This document shows, piece by piece, positions 42,557 through 50,140 of a stretch of 64,000 bases of DNA. The DNA is from an uncultured Clostridia bacterium. Its GTDB lineage: Bacteria; Bacillota; Clostridia; UBA1381. Under the pieces are notes generated by a model. The model was given only the letters and a program-made list of their open reading frames with translations. It was not told the DNA's origin and made no database searches. The stretch lies in NCBI GenBank assembly GCA_934489015.1, contig CAKSSN010000014.1, positions 7,894 through 71,893 of the forward strand. Reading direction: 5' to 3'. A program made the position numbers and the translations under genes. Position 1 is the stretch's first letter. Each line of letters begins with the position of its first letter.

Positions 42557-42603
42557 AAACGAGCAGACCGTAATAAAAATATTATAAAACGCTCTGCTCG
42601 TTT
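42557..42603 (-). terminator. Terminator after the GH32-like gene
   Basis: Stem AAACGAGCAGA/TCTGCTCGTTT with a long A+T-rich loop, T-rich beyond on the minus strand. Confidence 0.7.
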
Positions 42604-42633
42604 GATATTATTTAAAAATAATTTCTTAAAATT

Positions 42634-44646
42634 TTATAATATTTCAGCCGAATAAATTTTAAATTCTTTTGTTTGAACATTTCCCTCGCAGCAGCTTTTT
42701 ATTCTGTTAATTAAAAAGTCTGTTCGATTTGAAATCATAGTTCTTTCTCCGTTTATTTCGACATCTATTACCGTAGTATCCATCTTGGGATGATAATACG
42801 CCATGATTTTAAGAATTGTTTCATCGGTATAACGTATATTCGCAATGCTGAAATCTCTTCCGTGACAGTGAAGATAGCTGTAGCCGACATTGTTTCCGAA
42901 TTTGCAGTCTTTTTCTTCTTTTATTTTATCAATTACCCGGTGAAGCGGCTTAATATTGTCGGATAATTCATCCTTTGATGAAATTTCCGAAAACTGAGCC
43001 TGCTTTCTGTCAAAATCAAGCTGCAATTCGCATCCGTTTTCCTCGCCGTATAAGAATTTCAAGCCGTATCTTCCGCCGCAGCCTGATTTTATGCGTGCTT
43101 CTATGTAATATTCTCCTTTGGGATTTGGAGAAAGGTAATCAATTTCAGACTCTGAAATGCTTTTAATCAGCTTTGTTTCCGGTATCAGCTCAGGCAGCCA
43201 TCTGCTTCCGAGATTGCCGTCTTCAAATTCTACAAGCTCTCGGTGTACAACAGCCGATCCCCAGCCTATTCCGCCGATCCAGCCAGCCATAATAACTCTG
43301 TTGTTATCGGTTTTTACCGCCATAGGCACAGAAAGTCCGTCGTAAATATCATAGCCGTTTGCGGCACCGTCAAAAAATTCGTCCCCGTTCTTTTCTGTTT
43401 TCCAAAAGCCCGTGAAACCCATAATCAAATACTGATACCCGTTCCACTCAAAATATGACGGGCATTCCTCCGTGTTGAGCATACCCGATTTTTGATAGCA
43501 TGGCGGAAAGTCTTTCCTTATTACCTTCCATGACTTGTCTATGTCGTCGCTGCCCCATATGTTCCCTCCGGAAAACATTATAAGCCTTCCGTCTTTAACA
43601 TATACGCTTGGATTGTCAACAAAGCTTATTATTTTGTTGCTGCATTTAAAATTAATTCCGTCATCGCTTACGGCATAGCTTGCACCTATAGGAAATTTGC
43701 CGCTTTTGAAAATTTCGTCATATGATAAAATTTGTGTTTCATGGTGTTTGTCAAAATAATCGTGTATTTCGTCCGTTATCAGTCGGTCGTCGGCTTTCAT
43801 GCGGTTTGTATGCAAGCCGAATGCAACATAATATTTCCCTTTCCAAAAAAACATTGTGCCTGTTCCGGTTGATTCCCACTGCTTTGTTATATCCCAGACA
43901 GGTCCTGCATCCTCCCAATTGATAAAATCCTTTGTAATCATATGTTCAAAATGGTGTGCGCCGCAAAACCATCGGTTTGCATGATGGTGCGTGTCCGGCA
44001 TATAAAGCATATGATATGTTCCGTCGTGAAAGAAATTTACAACATCGCCTATAAACGTATTGTGTCCGAACGGCGTGTAGCATATCATTTTGCTTTGCAG
44101 AACGTTTTTACCAACACCGAATTCAATACATTCCAAATCATTTGAACACTCAACTCTTTTTATATACTCGTCATCAACAAATATCTTTTCGCCTGACGGG
44201 CGGTTTAATACGCCGTAGGTTAAATCTTCATTTATAACATATCCGTCATATGCGAGTCTGAAATGAGTTTTATTGCAGACAATCCAAAGCTCTTTTTCGC
44301 AGATATTGTAAAGCTTAAGCGGTATGCTCAGCTTTTGAGCCTGCCACTGCGGATGCTCGTCTGAGTAAAAGTAAAGCTCAACGTCAAGAATCGGAGCGCA
44401 GCCGTTTTCGTCTGTTATTTGAAAAAGACATTCGCTCTTATCCCTGAAATTTTTATTTACATCTTCCTTTTTCCCGAAACGCAGCGATATTTTAACGCAT
44501 CCCGGTATCTGCGCAATAATTCTGTTATCCTTGCCTGTTTTATTAAGCAAAAGCTTTAAAACAAGACCGCTTTCGTTATAATGATAATTATTTAGCGGCG
44601 TTGTTATGCTTTGAAATTTGAACGTTCTGATGCTTTGTGTTATCAT
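42634..44646 (-). CDS. GH32-related glycoside hydrolase
   Basis: 670 residues. About 180 residues of beta-sandwich precede the five-bladed propeller core (roughly 190-500), and a C-terminal sandwich completes the GH32 pattern. Asp201 in FIGDVVNFFHDG aligns with the nucleophile of the WMNDPNG motif, which is otherwise changed. HHFEHMITKDFINWEDAGP matches the GH32 blade-1 motif, and Glu394 in the ECPSYF motif is the acid/base. No signal peptide is present, so it acts in the cytoplasm. Fructan-type or related beta-linked sugar is the likely substrate. AAGGAG precedes the ATG. The gene lies between lemA and its usual DUF2207 partner, suggesting insertion. Confidence 0.78.
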   Translation of the reverse strand: MITQSIRTFKFQSITTPLNNYHYNESGLVLKLLLNKTGKDNRIIAQIPGCVKISLRFGKKEDVNKNFRDKSECLFQITDENGCAPILDVELYFYSDEHPQWQAQKLSIPLKLYNICEKELWIVCNKTHFRLAYDGYVINEDLTYGVLNRPSGEKIFVDDEYIKRVECSNDLECIEFGVGKNVLQSKMICYTPFGHNTFIGDVVNFFHDGTYHMLYMPDTHHHANRWFCGAHHFEHMITKDFINWEDAGPVWDITKQWESTGTGTMFFWKGKYYVAFGLHTNRMKADDRLITDEIHDYFDKHHETQILSYDEIFKSGKFPIGASYAVSDDGINFKCSNKIISFVDNPSVYVKDGRLIMFSGGNIWGSDDIDKSWKVIRKDFPPCYQKSGMLNTEECPSYFEWNGYQYLIMGFTGFWKTEKNGDEFFDGAANGYDIYDGLSVPMAVKTDNNRVIMAGWIGGIGWGSAVVHRELVEFEDGNLGSRWLPELIPETKLIKSISESEIDYLSPNPKGEYYIEARIKSGCGGRYGLKFLYGEENGCELQLDFDRKQAQFSEISSKDELSDNIKPLHRVIDKIKEEKDCKFGNNVGYSYLHCHGRDFSIANIRYTDETILKIMAYYHPKMDTTVIDVEINGERTMISNRTDFLINRIKSCCEGNVQTKEFKIYSAEIL

Positions 44647-44751
44647 GGTTATACTCCTTTTTCAGCTTATTTCGCCTATGAGTGTACCATAATTATAAAG
44701 CAAATACAAGAAACAATATGTAACCTATCGTTCAAGAAGTAAGATTATTTA

Positions 44752-45294
44752 TTATTTCATGCTCGGCATATCTGCCTTTTGGTCGTTTGCCTGCAAATAG
44801 TCGCGGCTTGTGATATGGATAAGTCCTGCCACAATAGATGTCGGGAACATTCTGATAGTGCGGTTTAGCTTTGTAACGCTGTCGTTATAAATAAGACGTG
44901 ACTGACGCACCATTTTTTCGTATTCGTTTACGTTATCCATTGTTTTAATATAGTTCTCGTTCGCCTTAAGCTCCGGATAGCTCTCCGCAACCGCCATAAT
45001 TCTGCCCATTGCCTCTGTCAGAATGTTTTCCTGCTTGTCGACTTCTGCCGCAGTGCTTCTTGAGGTTATTCCGGCACGCATTTTTATCGTATCGGAAAGT
45101 GTCTGATATTCGTGCTGTGCATAGCCTTTTGTCAGGTCAAGCAATGCCGAAAGAGCGTCCCAGCGCGAAGAAAGCTGAACACCTATCTGGCTCATGGCGT
45201 TGTTGATGTTTTCGTCCATTGCAACAAGCTTTCTTTGACATGAAATAAACCAAAGAACAATAATTGCCAAGATGATTAAAACTAAAAGTATCAT
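44752..45294 (-). CDS. LemA family membrane protein
   Basis: 180 residues. One N-terminal membrane helix (ILLVLIILAIIVLWFIS), then a four-helix coiled domain with the LemA signature DENINNAMSQIGVQLSSRWD and AVAESYPELKANENYI, ending TSIVAGLIHITSRDYLQAND. The family spans the membrane with most of the protein outside or in the periplasm-like space; function is poorly known. AGGGGG lies before the ATG. DUF2207 proteins are its usual partner. Confidence 0.9.
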   Translation of the reverse strand: MILLVLIILAIIVLWFISCQRKLVAMDENINNAMSQIGVQLSSRWDALSALLDLTKGYAQHEYQTLSDTIKMRAGITSRSTAAEVDKQENILTEAMGRIMAVAESYPELKANENYIKTMDNVNEYEKMVRQSRLIYNDSVTKLNRTIRMFPTSIVAGLIHITSRDYLQANDQKADMPSMK

Positions 45295-45330
45295 AAAATT
45301 ACCCCCTGTATAAAAATTAGTTACAATATA

Positions 45331-45359
45331 ATTTTACTTTGTTTTTATGCATAATTCAA
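45331..45359 (-). promoter_or_regulatory. lemA promoter
   Basis: Minus strand: -35 TTGAAT (45354-45359), 17-bp spacer, -10 TAAAAT (45331-45336). Confidence 0.5.
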
Positions 45360-45403
45360 CAAAAATAACAAGCCTTTTAACAATTTGTTATAAACTGCAT
45401 AAA

Positions 45404-45427
45404 AAAGCTGCCGTTTGCGGCAGCTTT
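45404..45427 (-). terminator. Terminator of the flavodoxin/iron gene group
   Basis: Perfect 10-bp stem AAAGCTGCCG/CGGCAGCTTT with a four-base loop, followed by T-runs on the minus strand. Confidence 0.85.
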
Positions 45428-45446
45428 ATAGTTAAATTAACGCTTG

Positions 45447-45875
45447 TTATTCGGCAGCCTTTTTTCCGAGTGCTTTGCACGCTTCAACGGCATCGTCGTC
45501 GGGAGCTTCATTTGCGATAAGGCCTTCTCCGCCTATAAGCTCTGCACCGGCAGCTGTAACGCGATCCTCCCAGTTTCTCATCCATTCTCCGTCGCCCCAG
45601 CCGTATGAGCCGAAAAGAGCAACCTTTTTGCCTGAAAGCTTACCTTCTATTTCCGAGAAGAACGGCTCAAACTCGCTCTCTTCCAGAACCTCAGCGCCCA
45701 TTGCCGGGCAGCCGAGAATAAGCGTATCATATTCAAGAGCCTTGTCTGCCGTTATATCGGAAACCCTGAAAAGCTGTGTATCGGGATTAACCTCTTTTGC
45801 TCCGGCTAAAACAGCCTCAGCCATAGCCTCTGTGTTACCCGTTTCGCTCCAAAAAATAATTGCTGTTTTACTCAT
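45447..45875 (-). CDS. Flavodoxin
   Basis: 142 residues from ATG 45875, with AAAGGAGG eight bases upstream; an earlier in-frame start is not supported. FMN phosphate loop SETGNTEAMAEA (about 9-20); GCPAMGAEVLEES and the FGSYGWGDGEWM loop stack on the flavin. It is an acidic low-potential electron carrier that replaces ferredoxin under iron shortage. It lies at the end of the iron locus, which fits iron-responsive expression. Confidence 0.93.
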   Translation of the reverse strand: MSKTAIIFWSETGNTEAMAEAVLAGAKEVNPDTQLFRVSDITADKALEYDTLILGCPAMGAEVLEESEFEPFFSEIEGKLSGKKVALFGSYGWGDGEWMRNWEDRVTAAGAELIGGEGLIANEAPDDDAVEACKALGKKAAE

Positions 45876-45961
45876 GTGTAAAACCTCCTTTAATTGATTT
45901 ACGGGCAATGCCCGTTATTTAATATATCAACAAGCCGCATAGCAGCTTTGTTTTCAAAATT

Positions 45962-46510
45962 TTAAGCGCAGAAAATCTCAGATAGAGTTTTGCCGCTTTC
46001 AAGGCGCTTTAAAACGGCATTTCTGCATATTTTATATCTTTTAAATATTTTTGCCGCACACTCCGCATTGTCGTATACTCTCCACTCTCCGACAAGCAGA
46101 CAGCCGTTATCCCTGTGATTTATAAAGCCGTATATGTCATTTATCGGATAACCGAGAAATGCGCCTATTTCGTGCGGAAAGTCGCAGCGCGTAAGCCTTT
46201 TTGAAAGAACAGATATGTAATCTTCAAGACTGCGGCAGCCGCCGTAGCCGCATTTTTTCAGAAGCGGCTGCAATTCACTTTGGCAAAGGCAGTCGTATAA
46301 AAGCTTTTTTCTGTAAACAAGCAGCAGTATCCTTTTATCACATTCACAAACCTTTTTAAAATAAATTCCGCGTCCGTTAAATTCGCTGTTTAATCTTGTT
46401 ATATCCTTTTTTATATTCGGAAATTCGCTTTTCCTGCACGAAACGAGATTTGACGGTTTTATTCCGGCAAGCGCCGGTGCGCAGTGCTGCGCTATTAGCT
46501 CTTCTATCAT
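45962..46510 (-). CDS. DUF3793 protein
   Basis: 182 residues. Family features: the N-terminal IAQHCAPALAGIKPSNLVSC, the mid-section CDKRILLLVYRKKLL, and CDFPHEIGAFLGYPINDIYGF followed by GEWRVYDNAECA. Conserved Cys and His residues suggest metal or haem contact, but the biochemistry is unknown. In Clostridia the family often neighbours flavodoxin and feo genes, as here. A DtxR-type palindrome lies directly upstream of its ribosome site, so iron control is likely. Confidence 0.85.
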   Translation of the reverse strand: MIEELIAQHCAPALAGIKPSNLVSCRKSEFPNIKKDITRLNSEFNGRGIYFKKVCECDKRILLLVYRKKLLYDCLCQSELQPLLKKCGYGGCRSLEDYISVLSKRLTRCDFPHEIGAFLGYPINDIYGFINHRDNGCLLVGEWRVYDNAECAAKIFKRYKICRNAVLKRLESGKTLSEIFCA

Positions 46511-46524
46511 AATTAATCTCCTTA

Positions 46525-46540
46525 GTTAGTCTAAACTAAC
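46525..46540. promoter_or_regulatory. DtxR-type operator before DUF3793
   Basis: GTTAGTCTAAACTAAC, an inverted repeat with the TTAG-N6-CTAA core shared with the boxes at the feo promoter. It lies 15 bases before the DUF3793 start codon. Confidence 0.6.
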
Positions 46541-46556
46541 CATGCTTTAAAAAAAA

Positions 46557-46847
46557 TTAAGCCCTTGCTCCGAAATAATCCTTAAGCGCTTCATTCAGCG
46601 CATTTCTGCTTGATGAATTGCAGTGCTTTACAATTGCGCCAGTTTTTTCGGCCTGCTGTGATGCAACCGCAACCATCTTGTGTGCAACCGTACCCGTGAA
46701 AACAACAACCATATCAGGTGCGCCGATCTGGCTTTTAAAATTTGCGGGACATTGTGTAAACACCTTGCATTTGCAGCCGTATTTTTTGCATATTTCCTTG
46801 TATTTGCAGTGCATTCTGTCATGACCGCCGACTATTACTATACTCAA
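46557..46847 (-). CDS. DUF2325 protein
   Basis: 96 residues from TTG 46847, with AAGGGGG nine bases upstream. The fold is a compact alpha/beta domain: IVIVGGHDRMHCKYKEIC at the start, then PDMVVVFTGTVAHKM and VKHCNSSSRNALNEAL. The family is common beside metal and redox genes in Clostridia; function is unknown. It lies between the DtxR-like regulator and DUF3793. Confidence 0.85.
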   Translation of the reverse strand: MSIVIVGGHDRMHCKYKEICKKYGCKCKVFTQCPANFKSQIGAPDMVVVFTGTVAHKMVAVASQQAEKTGAIVKHCNSSSRNALNEALKDYFGARA

Positions 46848-46880
46848 TTTAAAGACCCCCTTGTTTCTTTATTTCTGCCC

Positions 46881-46899
46881 GCGCCGCTTTTGGCGGCGC
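46881..46899 (-). other. Hairpin between regulator and DUF2325
   Basis: GCGCCGC/GCGGCGC stem with a short T-rich loop in the 66-base gap. There is no T-run, so it may modulate rather than end transcription. Confidence 0.35.
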
Positions 46900-46912
46900 A
46901 GACAGACTGAAA

Positions 46913-47284
46913 TTACTTTTTATCTTTTAAAATATATTCAGCCATATTTTCGGCATTCTCATCCGTAAGAGAGCAAAGACAGCAAATTGCGTCATCTCTT
47001 GCGTTTTCTGCGGTGCTGCCGAGAGCGTCGGTGAAAAACTTGTAAAATGTCAGGTATTTCAGGTAAAGCTCTCCGGCAAAAACCGCTCCTCTTTGAGTAA
47101 AATCAATACTTCCGTTATCTGTTCTCTCGATAAGCTCTTCATCTATGAGATTTGGCAGCATAAGCGAAACGCTTGCTTTTTTCACGTTAAGCGCTTTTGA
47201 GATGTCGATACCTCTTACATCTATGCCGCTGTTTCTCAGCTCATAGATTATGAACATGTACTTCTTTTTAGTCGAGGACAGCAT
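46913..47284 (-). CDS. DtxR/MntR-like regulator lacking the usual metal ligands
   Basis: 123 residues from ATG 47284, with AAGGAGG six bases upstream, overlapping the ATPase 3' end by 17 bases. The winged-helix part (residues 1-70) fits DtxR-family proteins: KKYMFIIYELRNSG, then GIDISKALNVKKASVSLMLP and NLIDEELIERTDNGSIDFTQ. The dimer part (70-120) includes YLTFYKFFTDALGSTAENAR. At positions where MntR has Glu/His metal ligands in the C-terminal helix, this protein reads DAICCLCSLTDENA, with three Cys. It may therefore sense iron, Fe-S or redox state by Cys. It likely controls the TTAG/CTAA operators in this locus. Confidence 0.75.
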   Translation of the reverse strand: MLSSTKKKYMFIIYELRNSGIDVRGIDISKALNVKKASVSLMLPNLIDEELIERTDNGSIDFTQRGAVFAGELYLKYLTFYKFFTDALGSTAENARDDAICCLCSLTDENAENMAEYILKDKK

Positions 47285-49364
47285 TAGAAACCTCCTTGTC
47301 AAGAAGCGGACGCATACTCTTAAGGCAGATTGCCATAGTTGAAATATTATGCAAAAGCGCACTTGCAACCGGAGAAATAAATCCGCCGAGACCGAGCAAA
47401 ATAAGACCGCTGTTGAATATCGTTATAAATCTGTAATTTGAATGAATACGGCGGAAAAGCTTTTCGCTCAGCTCACGCAGAACAATGAGTTCTCCGAGAT
47501 TTGACGAAAGCAGCGTTATATCCGCAACCTCGCGCGCAATATCCGAAGCGTCTTTCATCGCTATAGAAACGTCTGCCGCAGCAAGCGCCGGCGAATCGTT
47601 TATGCCGTCGCCGACCATAACAACTTTATGATTGTCGTCCTTAACCGAATTTATAATATTGAGCTTATCCTCCGGAAGCACTCTTGCATAGAATTTCTCA
47701 ATTCCGAGCTCCTTGCATACGTTTTCCGCAGTGCTTTCTCCGTCGCCGGTAATCATAATTATGTTTGAAAGCCCCATTTGCTTAAGCTCTTTTATTACGT
47801 TTTCGGCGTTCGGTCTTATCGGGTCCTCAATGCAGAGTATTCCGCAGAGCCTGCCGCCTATTGCAAGATATACCATTGAATATTTTTCGCCGAGCTTTTT
47901 GATTGTTTCTTTCTGCTCGTCCGATACCTCAATGCCCTCATCGTCGAATATAAAGTGCGCGCTGCCTATTAAAGCTCTTCTTCCGCCGAGCTGTGAGGCA
48001 ATTCCGTGAGCGACTATATATTCAACCTCAGCGTGCTCCTCCTTGTGTTCAAGTTGCTTTTCCTCAGCTGCATGAACAATTGCTCTTGCAACGCTGTGAG
48101 GGAAATGCTCCTCAAGGCAGGCGGCTGTTTTTAAAATTTCGTCCTCGCTGCTGCCGTCAAAGGAAATAACTCTTGCAAGCTTCGGGCAGGACTCCGTAAG
48201 AGTGCCTGTTTTGTCAAACATAATCGTGTCGGCAAAGGCGTAATTTTCAAGAAATCTTCCGCCCTTTATCATTATGTCGTAGCCTGCCGCTTCCTTCATT
48301 GCCGAAATTACGCATATCGGAGTTGAAAGCTTTATTGCGCATGAATAGTCAACCATAAGTGCCGAAAGCGCTTTTGTAACGTTGCCGGTGAACAAATATG
48401 TGAATATACTTGTCAGGAAGCAAAGCGGTACAAGACTGTCGGCAAATTTTTCGGACTTTGTCTGAACGCTCGATTTTAAATCCTCCGAATTTTCTATCAT
48501 ATCTATAATTCCGAAGATACGACTGTCATCCGGAAGCTTTACCGTTTTAATATCAATCGAGCCTTCTTCAACAACCGTTCCGGCATATACCGTCATTCCG
48601 ACTGTTTTCAGCTGCGGCAGTGACTCGCCTGTCATTGACGCTTCATTTACTCCTGCCGAGCCGTCGGCTACAGTTCCGTCAACCGGTATCATGCTTCCGC
48701 AGCGAACACGTATAATGTCGCCGACCTTAATTGTTTTAAGCGGAACATATTCTTCAATTCCGTCCGTTATTCTCCATACCTTGTCTATGTTCAGCGCAAG
48801 GCTGTCGGAAAGTGCGTTTTTCGCTTTCTTTTTTGTGTAATCCTCTAAGAGAGAGGATATGTTAAGAAGCGTCATAACCGACGCCGCCGTTGACGGCGAG
48901 CCGCTTATGATTGAAGCGGAGATTGAAACCGCGTCAAGCACGGAAACGTTAAGCTTTCCGCCGGCAAGGCTTTTAAGTCCCTCACGAACAAAAGGAACAG
49001 CACGCATAACGGTCAGCGGAAGCGATATAAATGACGGAACAAAAAGCTTCATCAATATTCTTTTTCTGATGATTGAGAAAAAATCCTTCTTAAAGTCCTC
49101 GTCAATTGTCTGTAAGGAGGTCAGCTCCTCTTCCGCAATACCTTTGATGTCAAGCTGCGATATGCTGCTTAGAAGCTGTTGTTTTATGTTGTTTTTATAA
49201 TAGATAAGCATACCGCCGTTTACAGCGCTGACCTCTACAGAACAGACTCCGTTAATTCCCGTAATTGCGGCAATAAGTCCGTTTTCCTGCTTTCTTGTAA
49301 AGCAGCCTCCGCCGCAGCGAAGACGCAGCCTGCCCGGAGAGTCGTAAACAATTTTAAATTTCAT
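47268..49364 (-). CDS. P1B-type metal ATPase with SCA motif (FezB-like candidate)
   Basis: 698 residues. The N-terminal 85 residues form a ferredoxin-like HMA fold with GRLRLRCGGGC instead of the usual CxxC. Actuator TGES at 245-248; transmembrane metal motif Ser341-Cys342-Ala343 (MVDYSCAIKLSTP) in place of CPC; phosphorylation loop DKTGTLT with Asp384; the HP motif (EEHFPHSVARAI); and hinge MVGDGINDSPALAAADVSIA. The SCA-type motif and Arg-rich N-terminus are what I recall of P1B-6 ATPases, which transport iron in ferrosome systems. The small DUF6110 protein lies 21 bases upstream. Metal specificity needs testing. Confidence 0.85.
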   Translation of the reverse strand: MKFKIVYDSPGRLRLRCGGGCFTRKQENGLIAAITGINGVCSVEVSAVNGGMLIYYKNNIKQQLLSSISQLDIKGIAEEELTSLQTIDEDFKKDFFSIIRKRILMKLFVPSFISLPLTVMRAVPFVREGLKSLAGGKLNVSVLDAVSISASIISGSPSTAASVMTLLNISSLLEDYTKKKAKNALSDSLALNIDKVWRITDGIEEYVPLKTIKVGDIIRVRCGSMIPVDGTVADGSAGVNEASMTGESLPQLKTVGMTVYAGTVVEEGSIDIKTVKLPDDSRIFGIIDMIENSEDLKSSVQTKSEKFADSLVPLCFLTSIFTYLFTGNVTKALSALMVDYSCAIKLSTPICVISAMKEAAGYDIMIKGGRFLENYAFADTIMFDKTGTLTESCPKLARVISFDGSSEDEILKTAACLEEHFPHSVARAIVHAAEEKQLEHKEEHAEVEYIVAHGIASQLGGRRALIGSAHFIFDDEGIEVSDEQKETIKKLGEKYSMVYLAIGGRLCGILCIEDPIRPNAENVIKELKQMGLSNIIMITGDGESTAENVCKELGIEKFYARVLPEDKLNIINSVKDDNHKVVMVGDGINDSPALAAADVSIAMKDASDIAREVADITLLSSNLGELIVLRELSEKLFRRIHSNYRFITIFNSGLILLGLGGFISPVASALLHNISTMAICLKSMRPLLDKEVSNAVLD

Positions 49365-49385
49365 TTCCGAACCCTTCTTTTTTGA

Positions 49386-49619
49386 CTATTCGTTTTCTGC
49401 CTGCTGCTTTGCGTCATAGCAGATGTCTTCTGCCTGATCCTTCATGTTTTTGAAGGCTTCCTGTGCGTCGTTTTGAAGCTTGATGCATTTTGCAAGACCC
49501 TTTACGCACGCGTTTCTTGTTTTCTCGCTTTTGATTGCCTTAACTCCGTAGGTTGCCGCAAGCACACCGCCTGCAAAGCACAAAAGCTTTTCGTTTTTCA
49601 AACAGTCCATGATTTTCAT
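49386..49619 (-). CDS. DUF6110 small protein (FezA-like candidate)
   Basis: 77 residues. A short hydrophobic N-terminal segment (LLCFAGGVLAATYGVKAI) is followed by an amphipathic helix with spaced Cys (NACVKGLAKCIKLQNDAQEA, then AEDICYDAKQQAENE). It sits 21 bases before the P1B ATPase and is surely co-transcribed. A small protein of this design next to an iron-type P1B ATPase is the core arrangement of ferrosome loci (FezA plus FezB), but similarity to characterised FezA is by layout only. GAAAGGAA precedes the ATG. Confidence 0.7.
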   Translation of the reverse strand: MKIMDCLKNEKLLCFAGGVLAATYGVKAIKSEKTRNACVKGLAKCIKLQNDAQEAFKNMKDQAEDICYDAKQQAENE

Positions 49620-49670
49620 AACAGTTCATTTCCTTTCTTTTCTTTTCTTTTTGAAATTTATTAATTAATA

Positions 49671-49705
49671 TTTTCCCGGCTAAACACAAAGCCGCGCCGG
49701 AAAAA
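49671..49705 (-). other. Hairpin between the FeoB-associated genes and DUF6110
   Basis: TTTTCCCGGC and GCCGGAAAAA arms with one mismatch. No T-run follows on the minus strand; it may be a weak terminator or processing site. Confidence 0.35.
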
Positions 49706-49707
49706 TA

Positions 49708-49833
49708 TCAATTATCCCGGTTTAATAGTTTTTTACACTTATTCTTTATATAGTGAAGCGCGCTGAGAATTACTGCGCACAGCGCAGCCGCGCCTGCTCC
49801 GTAAAGAAAAGATTTAAATGTTTCACTCATCAT
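49708..49833 (-). CDS. 41-residue single-pass membrane peptide
   Basis: Begins with tandem ATG at 49833, overlapping the stop of the FeoB-associated gene (ATGATGA). One hydrophobic helix (FLYGAGAAALCAVILSALHYI) and a basic tail (KNKCKKLLNRD). Overlap implies translational coupling. The frame is open further upstream but only through the preceding gene. No family is recognised; small membrane partners of FeoB are plausible. Confidence 0.55.
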   Translation of the reverse strand: MMSETFKSFLYGAGAAALCAVILSALHYIKNKCKKLLNRDN

Positions 49834-50012
49834 TTTCCGCCGTTGCCTCCGCCGTGACATTTTCCGCGCATGGCGCAATGTGCACAGCCGCAGCCGCAGG
49901 AGGTTTTCCCTGCACATTTATTTTTCTTCATGCTGCGCAGTATCATGCATACAACGGCTGCAAGTACAATGAATATTACAATTGTTCCGAGATTATTTAT
50001 AATCCAGCTCAT
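49830..50012 (-). CDS. FeoB-associated Cys-rich membrane protein
   Basis: 60 residues. N-terminal membrane helix (NLGTIVIFIVLAAVVCMIL), basic stretch, then a Cys/His/Gly-rich tail (CAGKTSCGCGCAHCAMRG, KCHGG). This is the FeoB-associated Cys-rich protein family, found after feoB in Firmicutes and thought to help FeoB in place of FeoC. GGAGG lies before the ATG. It is separated from feoB by a terminator. Confidence 0.88.
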   Translation of the reverse strand: MSWIINNLGTIVIFIVLAAVVCMILRSMKKNKCAGKTSCGCGCAHCAMRGKCHGGGNGGK

Positions 50013-50071
50013 ACAGGCTTCCTCCTTTTAAAGTCTTGCATTTTGATGAAATATTGCTTGTGTATGACAGG

Positions 50072-50116
50072 AAAAAACGTGCGAACCGCTTTTTTTTGCT
50101 GTTCGGCGCGTTTTTT
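50072..50116 (-). terminator. Terminator after feoB
   Basis: Imperfect stem between 50072 and 50116 (AAAAAACG arms outside, GAAC/GTTC inside) ending in six T on the minus strand. Some read-through to the Cys-rich gene is expected. Confidence 0.7.
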
Positions 50117-50140
50117 CCTTATCATGTGTTTATATAATTT

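Noticed and set aside
49473..49664. Plus-strand small frame near DUF6110
   Set aside because: It is antisense to DUF6110, which has a ribosome site and operon context.
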